Positions 26,047 to 33,879 of a stretch of 64,000 nt of DNA are shown here, in pieces. A program made the position numbers and the translations under genes. This stretch comes from Algoriphagus aquaeductus. GTDB lineage: Bacteria > Bacteroidota > Bacteroidia > Cytophagales > Cyclobacteriaceae. The notes beneath the pieces were generated by a model. It worked only from the letters and a program-made list of their open reading frames with translations. It was not told the DNA's origin and did not search any database. The DNA lies in the NCBI RefSeq assembly GCF_003253485.1, contig NZ_QKTX01000004.1, positions 334,588 through 398,587 on the forward strand, read 5' to 3'. Numbering within the stretch: position 1 is the stretch's first letter; each line of letters begins with the position of its first letter.

Positions 26047-27049
26047 TTTAAGAAGTGACACTGTGACCCGACCTACTCCCGGGATGAAAGAAGCCATGTT
26101 TTCTGCGCCTATAGGCGATGACGTGTTTGGAGAAGATCCGACCGTCAATGCCCTCGAGGACAAAATCGCGAAGTTATTTGGGATGGAAGCGGCGCTTTTC
26201 TGTCCTTCCGGCACCATGACCAATCAGATCGCGATCCGCCTTCATACGGGACCACAGCGAGAAGTTATCTGCCATCAATATTCGCACATCTACCTCTATG
26301 AAGGAGGAGGCATCATGGCCAATTCATTGGCATCTGTGAAGCTATTGTCGGGAGATTTGGGGAAAATCACCGCTGCCCAAGTCGCCGAATCCATCAATCC
26401 CGACGATGTGCATGCGCCTGAGACGACCTTGGTTTCCCTGGAAAACACAATGAACAAGGGCGGGGGAAGCATTTATACCTTGGACGAAATCAAGCCCATT
26501 CATGCGCTTTGCAAGGAAAAAGGCATCAAGCTTCATTTGGATGGAGCCAGACTATTTAATGCTTTGGTAGAAACCGGCGAAAGCCCTGCCGATTGGGGAG
26601 CGCATTTCGATACGATCTCAATCTGCCTGAGCAAAGGTTTGGGCTGTCCGATTGGGTCAGTTTTATTGGGTAGCAAAACGGACATCAAGCGCGCAAGAAA
26701 AGTCCGAAAAGTATTCGGAGGAGGTATGCGACAGGCGGGATTCCTTGCTGCTGCGGGGATTTATGCCTTGGATCATCAGGTGGATCGACTGAAAGACGAT
26801 CATGCACGAGCCCGAGCTTTGGGCGAAATGCTAAGCAAACTGCCTGCGGTATCAGAGATTTTCCCGGTTGCCACCAACATCGTCATCGCAAGACTGGAGG
26901 GAACTACTCCTGAGGAATTCATGAAAAAGCTTTCAGATCAGAATATCAAGTCGGTCAAATTCGGAAAAGACTTGGTTCGCTTCGTGACCCACTTGGATTT
27001 TGGAGACGAGCACTTGGAGGAATTTGGGGAGAAGATTGGGAAAATTTGA
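26036..27049 (+). CDS. Low-specificity L-threonine aldolase
   Basis: 337 residues, PLP-dependent, splits L-threonine (and allo-threonine) to glycine and acetaldehyde. It begins MLIDLRSDTVTRPTPGM, a hallmark of the family, and shows FGMEAALFCPSGTMTNQIAI, LHLDGARLFNA with the PLP-pairing Asp, and the Schiff-base Lys in ICLSKGLGCPIGSVL. The ATG at 26036 is chosen since the family starts at this motif; a longer frame from 25988 would add 16 residues of the preceding gene's other frame. Confidence 0.92.
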   Translation: MLIDLRSDTVTRPTPGMKEAMFSAPIGDDVFGEDPTVNALEDKIAKLFGMEAALFCPSGTMTNQIAIRLHTGPQREVICHQYSHIYLYEGGGIMANSLASVKLLSGDLGKITAAQVAESINPDDVHAPETTLVSLENTMNKGGGSIYTLDEIKPIHALCKEKGIKLHLDGARLFNALVETGESPADWGAHFDTISICLSKGLGCPIGSVLLGSKTDIKRARKVRKVFGGGMRQAGFLAAAGIYALDHQVDRLKDDHARARALGEMLSKLPAVSEIFPVATNIVIARLEGTTPEEFMKKLSDQNIKSVKFGKDLVRFVTHLDFGDEHLEEFGEKIGKI

Positions 27050-27097
27050 GGTTTGAAATTTGGAATTGCCTCCTTAACTAGATCAAAAGCTAAACCT

Positions 27098-27280
27098 ATG
27101 ATTACCAAAGACAAAGCGATAGAAGCTATTAAATCCCTTCCTGATGAATTCTCGATTGAAGAATTGATGGATCGATTAATTCTTCTAAATAAAATTGAGA
27201 CCGTAATCAGACAAGCTGAGCAAGGGGAAATATACACCGCTGAAGAAGCTAAAAAGATGTTGGATGAAAATTGGATTTAA
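27098..27280 (+). CDS. Small protein, antitoxin-like, no toxin partner
   Basis: 60 residues from the ATG at 27098 (MITKDKAIEAIKSLPDEF); an in-frame ATG at 27053 exists but lies next to the upstream stop. The sequence is charged and helical, ending EIYTAEEAKKMLDENWI, which resembles the small antitoxin-side proteins of RelE/ParE-type modules (addiction-module families). No toxin-like frame follows: a terminator comes 30 bases later. It may be an orphan antitoxin or an unrelated small protein. Confidence 0.6.
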   Translation: MITKDKAIEAIKSLPDEFSIEELMDRLILLNKIETVIRQAEQGEIYTAEEAKKMLDENWI

Positions 27281-27310
27281 CTTTAACAATTAATGACTTT
27301 CCAAACTACT

Positions 27311-27337
27311 AAGGGCCTGAAAAGGCCTTTTTTTATG
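27311..27337 (+). terminator. rho-independent terminator
   Basis: Stem AAGGGCCT / AGGCCTTT with loop GAAA, followed by a T-run. Confidence 0.8.
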
Positions 27338-27451
27338 GTATTTTGCAAAGCCGATTGAAAATTAAATCTGAAAGTACAGAGCTCTTGATACTAGCATCTT
27401 GATACTCGATACCTTCTAATTTCTTGCCTCTAATCTCTTGCTTCTCACCAA

Positions 27452-28714
27452 ATGAACCCCACTCCCCTAGCCGAACGCATGCGACCTACCCGACTGGAAG
27501 ATCTAATCGGTCAGGAGCATTTGTCTGCACCTTCTTCCTTTCTCTACAAAGCCATCAAATCGGGAAATGTGCCTTCGCTCATTCTTTGGGGACCTCCGGG
27601 TGTAGGCAAAACCACGATTGCCAACATCATTGCCAATGAGATCAAAGTGCCTTTTTACACCCTGAGTGCAATTAGTTCAGGAGTGAAAGACATCCGGGAA
27701 GTTATTGATAAAGCCAAATTTCAGAGGGGCACGGTCTTATTTATTGACGAAATTCACCGCTTCAACAAATCCCAACAGGATGCGCTTTTGGGAGCGGTGG
27801 AAAAAGGAATCATCCGACTCATCGGCGCCACCACAGAAAATCCCTCTTTCGAAGTCAACTCGGCTTTGCTTTCCCGCTGTCAGGTATTCACGCTGAATCC
27901 TTTGGGCAAAGCCGAAATGGAAGCCATGATGAAGCAGGCGTTAGAAAAAGATCCAGACCTGAAAAAAATCCAAGTTGAGCTTCAGGAAATAGATGCTTTG
28001 CTTCGAATTTCAGGTGGAGATGGGCGCAAACTCCTCAATCTGCTGGAAATCGTCATCGATGGGATTAACGAAAATCCCTGTGTGATCACGGACGAAAAAG
28101 TAATGCAAATCGCCCAGCAAAAGGTGGCACTTTATGACAAATCTGGCGAGCAGCACTACGACATCATTTCAGCCTTTATCAAATCGATTCGTGGGTCGGA
28201 TCCCAATGCAGCCGTGTATTGGTTGGCACGGATGATCGAGGGCGGCGAGGATGTGAAGTTTATCGCCCGAAGGCTGGTGATTTTGGCTTCGGAAGACATC
28301 GGGAATGCCAACCCCAATGCCTTACTTCTCGCCACCAACTGCTTTGAAGCAGTGAAAATCATCGGCTATCCCGAAGCCCGGATTATTCTTTCCCAGTGCG
28401 TGACCTATCTGGCGAGTTCGCCGAAAAGCAATGCTGCCTACCTAGCCATCAATCAGGCCCAAGCTTTGGTCAAAGAAACGGGTAATCTATCCGTTCCGCT
28501 GCATCTCCGAAATGCTCCCACCAAGCTGATGAAGGATCTCAACTATGGCAAAGCCTACAAGTATTCCCATGACTTTCCGGGCAACTTTGTCGAGCAGGAG
28601 TTTTTGCCCGATGAGATCAAGGGCACCAAACTCTACGAACCCGGAGAAAATGCCCGGGAAAATGAGCTGAGAAAGTATTTGTCTGGGAAGTGGAAGGGGA
28701 AGTATGGGTATTGA
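27452..28714 (+). CDS. rarA: Replication-associated recombination protein A
   Basis: 420 residues, AAA+ ATPase of the RarA/MgsA (WRNIP1) family acting at stalled replication forks. It starts [20 protein letters not shown], as usual; Walker A is GPPGVGKTT, Walker B is [15 protein letters not shown], sensor 1 is [10 protein letters not shown], and the arginine finger SRCQVF follows. The C-terminal oligomerisation part contains [19 protein letters not shown] and [10 protein letters not shown]. Alone between terminators and repeats. Confidence 0.96.
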   Translation: MNPTPLAERMRPTRLEDLIGQEHLSAPSSFLYKAIKSGNVPSLILWGPPGVGKTTIANIIANEIKVPFYTLSAISSGVKDIREVIDKAKFQRGTVLFIDEIHRFNKSQQDALLGAVEKGIIRLIGATTENPSFEVNSALLSRCQVFTLNPLGKAEMEAMMKQALEKDPDLKKIQVELQEIDALLRISGGDGRKLLNLLEIVIDGINENPCVITDEKVMQIAQQKVALYDKSGEQHYDIISAFIKSIRGSDPNAAVYWLARMIEGGEDVKFIARRLVILASEDIGNANPNALLLATNCFEAVKIIGYPEARIILSQCVTYLASSPKSNAAYLAINQAQALVKETGNLSVPLHLRNAPTKLMKDLNYGKAYKYSHDFPGNFVEQEFLPDEIKGTKLYEPGENARENELRKYLSGKWKGKYGY

Positions 28715-28720
28715 AAAGCT

Positions 28721-28750
28721 GTAAGACCGAAGACAGCAGACCGAAGATTG
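28721..28750. repeat. Dispersed GACCGAAGA-type repeat, copy 2
   Basis: GTAAGACCGAAGACAGCAGA and the following CCGAAGATTG repeat the GACCGAAGA unit twice. It directly abuts the MITE-like repeat at 28750. Compare 6445-6474 and 33651-33680. Confidence 0.55.
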
Positions 28751-28846
28751 AAAACACAGATTATAGTTATAGTAGTAGAAAAATCTGCGTAAACCTACCT
28801 ACCGTAGGCAGGTCTGTGTCTTTTTATGTGTAAATCTGTGGGAAAC
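28750..28846. repeat. MITE-like repeat, copy 2, with a nested palindrome
   Basis: About 97 bases with AAAACACAGATT on the left and AATCTGTGGGAAAC on the right, related to the repeat at 19608-19715. Within it, the 19-base near-palindrome CCTACCTACCGTAGGCAGG (28794-28812) splits the word TCTGCGTAAA/TCTGTGTC, which looks like a secondary insertion. Confidence 0.5.
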
Positions 28847-28847
28847 A

Positions 28848-28885
28848 AAAAAGCCCCGATCCCGATACTATCGGGACTGAGGCTT
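28848..28885 (-). terminator. Terminator of the decayed tRNA-Val unit, with inserted palindrome
   Basis: On the minus strand AAGCCTCAG... pairs with ...CGGGGCTT and six T follow. The same terminator without the insert occurs at 29232-29259. Here the loop is replaced by the 17-base TCCCGA/TCGGGA palindrome at 28860-28876. Confidence 0.65.
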
Positions 28886-28890
28886 CGATG

Positions 28891-28975
28891 TGGAAGTTGA
28901 TCCCGAATGCTTTCGGGAGAACCCCCGACCCTCCCGATTGAATCGGGATGCGCTAACCCAGCTGAGCAAACTTCA
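28891..28975 (-). pseudogene. Decayed tRNA-Val copy A
   Basis: On the minus strand the order GAAGTTTGCTCAGCTG (acceptor and D arm), anticodon-arm region, GGTCGGGGGTTC (T arm) and CAACTTCCA (acceptor 3' side) matches the intact tRNA-Val genes nearby. The anticodon arm is replaced by the TCCCGA/TCGGGA palindrome (28932-28948), a second palindrome (28901-28918) interrupts the T arm, and the first G of the acceptor is lost. It cannot fold into a working tRNA. Its 5' end overlaps the stop codon of the GIY-YIG gene. Confidence 0.75.
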
Positions 28976-29221
28976 ATTCGACATCAATTCTTCAATCTTT
29001 TTTCGGGATTTCCATGATTTCACAATTCTTTCCCGTTGATAGGCAGAAGTTTTATTGATGTGCTCTTCATAATAAACCACTTCCCAATCCGCTAATCCAC
29101 CTGTAAAGCCTTTATGATTAGAATTATGTTTTCGGAGGCGTTCGGCCAATCCTTCGCATGTATGACCAATGTAGAATCTGTCTTTCGACCTAGAAAAAAG
29201 TATGTAGAAATCACACGACAT
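28973..29221 (-). CDS. GIY-YIG nuclease-domain protein
   Basis: 82 residues, essentially one GIY-YIG domain. The two short strands are DFYILFS (Tyr6) and RFYIGHT (Tyr17-I-G), the conserved Arg28 is in LAERLRKHN, and Glu64 is in AYQRERIVK, so the catalytic residues are all present. This size belongs to the UPF0213/YhbQ-like group, which is not known to be homing. The gene lies between an intact tRNA-Val with its terminator and a decayed tRNA-Val, with the same 23-base tRNA 3' flank on both sides. Its stop lies in the acceptor arm of the decayed tRNA. DNA-repair or structure-specific nuclease roles are possible. Confidence 0.88.
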   Translation of the reverse strand: MSCDFYILFSRSKDRFYIGHTCEGLAERLRKHNSNHKGFTGGLADWEVVYYEEHINKTSAYQRERIVKSWKSRKKIEELMSN

Positions 29222-29231
29222 AAGTAAAAAT

Positions 29232-29259
29232 AAAAAAGCCCCAGAAAAAATCTGAGGCT
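29232..29259 (-). terminator. Terminator of the tRNA-Val genes
   Basis: On the minus strand AAGCCTCAGA pairs with TCTGGGGCTT (one mismatch) around an A/T loop and six T follow. It lies seven bases after the 3' end of the tRNA at 29266. Confidence 0.8.
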
Positions 29260-29265
29260 TCGATG

Positions 29266-29340
29266 TGGAAGTTGAGGGATTCGAACCCCCGACCCTCTGC
29301 TTGTAAGGCAGATGCTCTGAACCAGCTGAGCTAAACTTCC
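29266..29340 (-). tRNA. tRNA-Val (anticodon TAC)
   Basis: 75 bases on the minus strand. The acceptor stem GGAAGTT/AACTTCC, D arm GCTCAGCTGGTTCAGAGC, anticodon stem and loop TCTGC-CTTACAA-GCAGA with anticodon TAC, and T arm with GGTTCGAATCC are all intact. CCA is not encoded. Identical to the copy at 29452-29526. Confidence 0.95.
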
Positions 29341-29352
29341 ATTACTTTTTGA

Positions 29353-29424
29353 TTCCACTGGGATTCTTTCACCCGACTCTCCCGATGTAGTCGGGATGCT
29401 CTGAAGCAGCTGAGCTAAACTTCC
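29353..29424 (-). pseudogene. Decayed tRNA-Val copy B
   Basis: On the minus strand the acceptor 5' side and the D arm (GGAAGTTTAGCTCAGCTG) are nearly intact, but the anticodon arm has become TCCCGACTACATCGGGA (29396-29380), and the T arm and acceptor 3' side are degraded (CACCCAGTGG region). It lies between two intact copies and probably came from a tandem duplication. Confidence 0.7.
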
Positions 29425-29451
29425 GAAGTCTTTTCGGCTACTATTAAAATG

Positions 29452-29526
29452 TGGAAGTTGAGGGATTCGAACCCCCGACCCTCTGCTTGTAAGGCAGATG
29501 CTCTGAACCAGCTGAGCTAAACTTCC
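29452..29526 (-). tRNA. tRNA-Val (anticodon TAC), second copy
   Basis: Identical 75-base gene to the one at 29266-29340, with all arms and the TAC anticodon intact. It is the promoter-proximal copy; transcription should run from here through the decayed copy B to the second intact tRNA and its terminator. Confidence 0.95.
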
Positions 29527-29553
29527 GATTACCTTTCCTTTCGAAAGGGAATG

Positions 29554-29583
29554 CAAAGGTAATCTGAATCAATTTGGATGCAA
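29554..29583 (-). promoter_or_regulatory. Promoter of the tRNA-Val operon
   Basis: On the minus strand TTG (29583-29581) and TACCTTTG (29561-29554) are separated by 19 bases, a good Bacteroidota -33/-7 pair. The start should be near 29547. An inverted repeat GATTACCTTT/AAAGGTAATC (29527-29564) overlaps the -7 box. Confidence 0.65.
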
Positions 29584-29650
29584 GAGTCCCTATCACTTTT
29601 TTTCATTCCAAATTTTCAAACCATTGAAAATGAAGTGAAAAAAGTAAATC

Positions 29651-31477
29651 CTACTCCAAATTCACCATAAATCCAGCTCTAAACCACCTTCCCGGCATCT
29701 GAACGGTACCTGCTTCGATATAATCGGTATTGGTGATGTTGGACGCCTCAGCGAAGAAGCCCAACTTCTTAGTACGGTTGTAATCAGCTCGCATGTCCAG
29801 CACAAAGTATGGATCCAAAGCCATTCGCTCTACATACCGAGCTTTGGTATTCAACTCCAATTTTTGACCCAAGCCGAGCAAAATCCCACCAATAAATTGG
29901 TTTCTCAAGGCAGTCAAGGCATATCTGGATTCTAATCCCGGTTTTGCATTGAAATCGGCATCAATGAAGTTGTAGGACAACATCAATTCCTTAACCTGAA
30001 CTGCTTTTCCGTTAGGAATGACCCGATAATACATACTGGACTCGATCCCGTTGAAAATTACCTCATTGAAATTCTGAGGCTGCCAAGGTTGCTGAGCATT
30101 GGTTCGAGTCCATTCGATCAGGTTTTCCGAAATACGATTGAAATACACCAGTTCGGCTCTCCATGGACCTTTAGTCCATTTGCCTCCAAACTCAAACGAT
30201 CTAGCCTGCTCGGGCTGCAAATCAGCATTTCCAATGTTGGTTGGGCCGATATAAAACAAGTCGGTGTAGGTTGGAATCCGGAAACTTGACCCAATTCCGG
30301 AATAAAATCGTAATGCTTCGGTTGCCTGATATCCTACTTCCAACCCCGGAAAATGCTTCCATCCGTATTCGGAATAATAATTGGAATAGACTCCAGCCCG
30401 GACATCTGTCTTCTGCCCAAGATTGACCAATTGCTCCAAAAAGACCCCAACCAAGGAACGGTCATGATCTCCCAAATTGGTGGACTCGATGGCTTCTTTT
30501 CGTGTTTCGACTCCGAATCCAGTTGTCCCCCACTTACTTTTATAACTTCCATTTGCCTCGATAGCAAACACATCGGAAGTATGTAAATTTTGGAAAAAAG
30601 CAGGTTCATTTCTTCTCAAGCGAAATTCATCCTCATTCCTTCTCCAATACGCCCGTGTATTGAGATACCATTGATTTTTGGTAAAAGAATGTGAAAGTGA
30701 GGTCAAGGTAGTCTGAATACTTTCCCATTGATCCGGAAAGGCAGAAGTGTAAAATCCATTCGCACCAAACGTCCGATCGGTGTAGGCCAACATACCACGG
30801 AGTTCATGGGCATCGTTTAGTTGAATCCCTCCTTCATAGAAGATATTGCTGACCCTATAGTCAGAGTTGTACCAATGACCATTGGAATCATCATAGGAAA
30901 TAGCCAGGTTTTGACGGTATTTTCCGGCAGGAAGTGATCCGGCAAAGTTGATTCCTTTCATCCCAAAATCTCCGGCATAGCCTTGAAGTCGAAGGCTTCT
31001 CACATCAGAAAGCTGAGTAATGACATTGACCGCTCCCGCATAGGCATTTTGTCCAAAAATCCTCGACCCAGGACCTTTCAGTACTTCCACCCGCTCAATG
31101 TTCACCAAAGGAACAGGAATGTTCATCATGTGGTGGCCAGTCTGTGGATCGCTGAGTTTGATCCCGTTGAGTAGCATGAGGGTCTGCTCAAAACTACCCC
31201 CACGGATGCTGATATCCGCTTGGACGCCGGTAACTCCCCGCTGTCGGACATCTACTCCGGGCACAAAGCTCAAGACCTCCTGTAAGCTTCGGGCAGGCGT
31301 AGTCTCTAATTGTGGCCGATCTACCACAGCGATATTTCGGCTTTGCTTGGAAAATGGAATTTGGATACGGTTTTCTTGAATGATGACCTCTTGCAGATTT
31401 TGAGAGGTCGTGTCGGTTTGAGCTTTTCCCTGAAAGGACAAAGAAGCTAAACCACCAAATAGTAGCAGTTTATACAT
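29651..31477 (-). CDS. TonB-dependent outer-membrane receptor, BtuB-like
   Basis: 608 residues from the ATG at 31477 (signal peptide YKLLLFGGLASLSFQGKAQ). It is a 22-strand receptor for active uptake across the outer membrane. The TonB-box-like region and plug are clear: NLQEVIIQENRIQIPFSK, SLQEVLSFVPGVDVRQRG, DISIRGGSFEQTLMLLNG, VEVLKGPGSRIFGQNAYAGA. The barrel ends in WFRAGFMVNLE. There is no CarboxypepD_reg extension, so it is not a SusC protein; the substrate may be a cofactor or siderophore. The start at 31498 would lie upstream of the predicted transcription start, so 31477 is favoured. Confidence 0.92.
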   Translation of the reverse strand: MYKLLLFGGLASLSFQGKAQTDTTSQNLQEVIIQENRIQIPFSKQSRNIAVVDRPQLETTPARSLQEVLSFVPGVDVRQRGVTGVQADISIRGGSFEQTLMLLNGIKLSDPQTGHHMMNIPVPLVNIERVEVLKGPGSRIFGQNAYAGAVNVITQLSDVRSLRLQGYAGDFGMKGINFAGSLPAGKYRQNLAISYDDSNGHWYNSDYRVSNIFYEGGIQLNDAHELRGMLAYTDRTFGANGFYTSAFPDQWESIQTTLTSLSHSFTKNQWYLNTRAYWRRNEDEFRLRRNEPAFFQNLHTSDVFAIEANGSYKSKWGTTGFGVETRKEAIESTNLGDHDRSLVGVFLEQLVNLGQKTDVRAGVYSNYYSEYGWKHFPGLEVGYQATEALRFYSGIGSSFRIPTYTDLFYIGPTNIGNADLQPEQARSFEFGGKWTKGPWRAELVYFNRISENLIEWTRTNAQQPWQPQNFNEVIFNGIESSMYYRVIPNGKAVQVKELMLSYNFIDADFNAKPGLESRYALTALRNQFIGGILLGLGQKLELNTKARYVERMALDPYFVLDMRADYNRTKKLGFFAEASNITNTDYIEAGTVQMPGRWFRAGFMVNLE

Positions 31478-31499
31478 TGAGGTATAATGATAGTGCACT

Positions 31500-31531
31500 C
31501 AAATGTAAACCCGAATTTTGCCCGGCTCCAA
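31500..31531 (-). promoter_or_regulatory. Promoter of the TonB receptor
   Basis: On the minus strand TTG (31531-31529) and TACATTTG (31507-31500) with a 21-base spacer; the predicted start is about 17 bases before the ATG at 31477. Confidence 0.6.
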
Positions 31532-31633
31532 TTTTTGATTGATCTAAATAATTGTTAAACCCGAACAGCTTAAAGAATTCCAATTCGCAAATCGGGCTTT
31601 TGTCGTTATTTTCAGGCCAAATCAATTCTTACC

Positions 31634-33589
31634 ATGAAAAAAATCAGCATTATCGGTGGACTTTTGTCCCTTTTTCTTCTGATCGAAAATTTTCCAGCCC
31701 ATGCTCAACAAGGCAAAGAAAACAATCAAAAAGACTTCTCCGAGTTTATAGATCGGTCCGGAAATAGCTACCGAACCGCATCAGGTAAACCCGGCGAAGC
31801 TTATTGGCAAAATGCCGCCGACTACCAAATCGAAGTGGCTTTAGACGAATCCAGCCACACGCTTTCGGGTAAGGTCACCATCACCTACACCAACAACAGT
31901 CCTGAAACACTGGATTTTATCTGGCTTCAGCTCGAGCAAAATCGGTTTACGCCCACTTCAAGAGGCACATTGACTACTCCCGTCCAAGGAAACCGATACA
32001 ATGGGGACACCGACGGAGGATTTAACATCAGCAATGTATCCGCCAAAGTGGGTTCGAAAGGAACTCTTTCCTCCAAGCACTTGATCGAAGACACACGAAT
32101 GCAGGTTTGGTTCAATGAACCGATTCCAGCTAAGGGAGGAAAAGCGACCGTTTCTATGGATTTTTCTTTCAAAGTGCCCCAGAAAGGCATGGATCGCATG
32201 GGTCGATTGAAAGTAAAGGACGGATGGATTTATGCTTTTGCACAGTGGTATCCCAAAGTAGCCGTGTTTGATGAGACCGAAGGTTGGAATGTGGAGCCCT
32301 ACTTGGGCGCTGGCGAATTCTATCTCGAATACGGCAATTTTGACTACAAAGTGACCGTACCTTACAATCACATCGTGGTGGGTTCAGGTAAGCTGATGAA
32401 TCCGAATGAAGTCCTTTCCAAAGAACTTCAAACCCGCTACGCCAAAGCCGCTCAAAGTGAGGAAACGGTTTATTTGGTTTCTCCTGAAGAAATCAAAAAC
32501 ACCGCCCTTACTCGTCCTAAGCAAGATGGAACCGTAACCTGGCATTTCAGAATCCAAAATGCCAGGGATATTGCATTTGCTACTTCCGATTCATTCATCT
32601 GGGATGCTTCCCGTATCAATCTCCCCAGTGGAAAGACAGCCTTGGCACAGTCCGCTTACCCGATTGAAAGCAATGGACAGGATGCCTGGTCCCGATCTAC
32701 CGAATACAGCAAGGCCTCTATCGAATATTACAGCAAGCAATGGTTTGAGTTCCCCTACGAAACTGCCACCAATGTAGCGGCAGACATCAATGGAATGGAG
32801 TATCCCGGGTTAAACTTCTGTCACTACAACTCCAAAGGCGCATCACTGTGGGGGGTGACGGATCATGAATTCGGCCACAACTGGTTCCCGATGATCGTCG
32901 GCACCAACGAACGGCGCTATGCCTGGATGGATGAAGGCTTCAACACCTTCATCAACCACTACAGCTCCAATGCCTTCAACAATGGAGAATATCCTTCCAC
33001 GCTTAACCAAACCCGCAGATTCAACGGATACTTTACCAGCGAAAGCCGCGAGGGAATAGACAACTACCCTGATGTGACCGATACTCGAAATCTCGGAATG
33101 GTGGCTTATTACAAGCCTGCAATCGGCCTCGTGATGCTACGGGAGTACATTTTAGGACATGAGCGATTTGACAATGCCTTCCGCTCCTACATCAAAACTT
33201 GGGCGTATAAGCATCCCCAGCCTGCTGATTTCTTCAATCACATGGAAAATGTAGCCGGAGAAAATCTATCCTGGTTCTGGAAAGGTTGGTTTTATGGAAA
33301 TGGAAACATCGATTTGGGGATTAATTCGGTGCAGCCTTACGGAGGAAATTACCTCGTGAATCTGGTGAATAAAGGAGATTTCCCGATGCCTGTACTTTTG
33401 GAATTCACCTACGAAGACAATTCGACCGAGCGGGTAAAACTGCCCGTGGAGATATGGCAAAGAGGGGATTCTTGGGGATACCTCCACAAAACCTCCAAGC
33501 AAGTGAAAAAAGTCGAGATCGACCCGGACAAGGTCATGACCGACATCAACCTGGGAAATGACAGCTGGCCTGTCGAAGTTTACAAATGA
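31634..33589 (+). CDS. M1-family metallopeptidase
   Basis: 651 residues with a signal peptide (ends PAHAQQ), so the enzyme is exported. The zinc-binding HEFGH is at 411-415 with the third ligand Glu434 (HExxH-18-E) in AWMDEGFNTF, and the substrate-binding motif NGMEYPGLNF replaces the GAMEN of classical M1 enzymes, as in bacterial M1 aminopeptidases of this phylum. The N-terminal beta domain (GKVTITYTNNSPETLDF) and C-terminal beta part are present. No lipobox. Likely role: peptide utilisation in the periplasm. Confidence 0.93.
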   Translation: MKKISIIGGLLSLFLLIENFPAHAQQGKENNQKDFSEFIDRSGNSYRTASGKPGEAYWQNAADYQIEVALDESSHTLSGKVTITYTNNSPETLDFIWLQLEQNRFTPTSRGTLTTPVQGNRYNGDTDGGFNISNVSAKVGSKGTLSSKHLIEDTRMQVWFNEPIPAKGGKATVSMDFSFKVPQKGMDRMGRLKVKDGWIYAFAQWYPKVAVFDETEGWNVEPYLGAGEFYLEYGNFDYKVTVPYNHIVVGSGKLMNPNEVLSKELQTRYAKAAQSEETVYLVSPEEIKNTALTRPKQDGTVTWHFRIQNARDIAFATSDSFIWDASRINLPSGKTALAQSAYPIESNGQDAWSRSTEYSKASIEYYSKQWFEFPYETATNVAADINGMEYPGLNFCHYNSKGASLWGVTDHEFGHNWFPMIVGTNERRYAWMDEGFNTFINHYSSNAFNNGEYPSTLNQTRRFNGYFTSESREGIDNYPDVTDTRNLGMVAYYKPAIGLVMLREYILGHERFDNAFRSYIKTWAYKHPQPADFFNHMENVAGENLSWFWKGWFYGNGNIDLGINSVQPYGGNYLVNLVNKGDFPMPVLLEFTYEDNSTERVKLPVEIWQRGDSWGYLHKTSKQVKKVEIDPDKVMTDINLGNDSWPVEVYK

Positions 33590-33650
33590 TAAATCGAATT
33601 CTGTTTTACTTGAAATTGCTAATTGATAATTAGTCTTTTGGTTTCGAGTT

Positions 33651-33680
33651 GGGAGACAGAAGACTGAAGACCGAAGAGTC
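33651..33680. repeat. Dispersed GACCGAAGA-type repeat, copy 3
   Basis: GGGAGACAGAAGACTGAAGA followed by CCGAAGAGTC is a further run of the unit GACYGAAGA. It lies in a 290-base non-coding stretch between the M1 peptidase and the minus-strand PLP enzyme, which otherwise holds only the terminator at 33753. Confidence 0.55.
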
Positions 33681-33752
33681 TAGAAATCAGACTTCTCTTC
33701 AAACCAAAGCACTAAATTAACTTCATGACAGAGTTTCATAGAGCTATCCAAG

Positions 33753-33789
33753 AAAAAAGGTCCTGAGCGAAAACTCAGGACCTTTTTTT
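33753..33789 (+). terminator. rho-independent terminator
   Basis: Stem AAAAAGGTCCTGAG / CTCAGGACCTTTTT with a four-base loop; T-tracts on both strands, so it could serve both convergent genes. Confidence 0.88.
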
Positions 33790-33879
33790 GTTCCAAATTT
33801 GATGTTCGGTGTTCGAAATTTGGCATCAAGACTTCTTTACATGTCGTAAATCGTCTTTCTAAAATCGTAAATACATTTT

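Noticed and set aside
28891..29526. Regularly repeated units that could be taken for a CRISPR array
   Set aside because: The repeats are tRNA-Val genes and decayed copies of about 75 bases; there are no short identical repeats with unique spacers and no cas genes.
29092..29556. 154-codon minus-strand frame across the tRNA-Val array
   Set aside because: Its repeated segments (LAQLVQSICLTSRGSGVRIP) are translations of tRNA-Val, a frequent annotation artefact.
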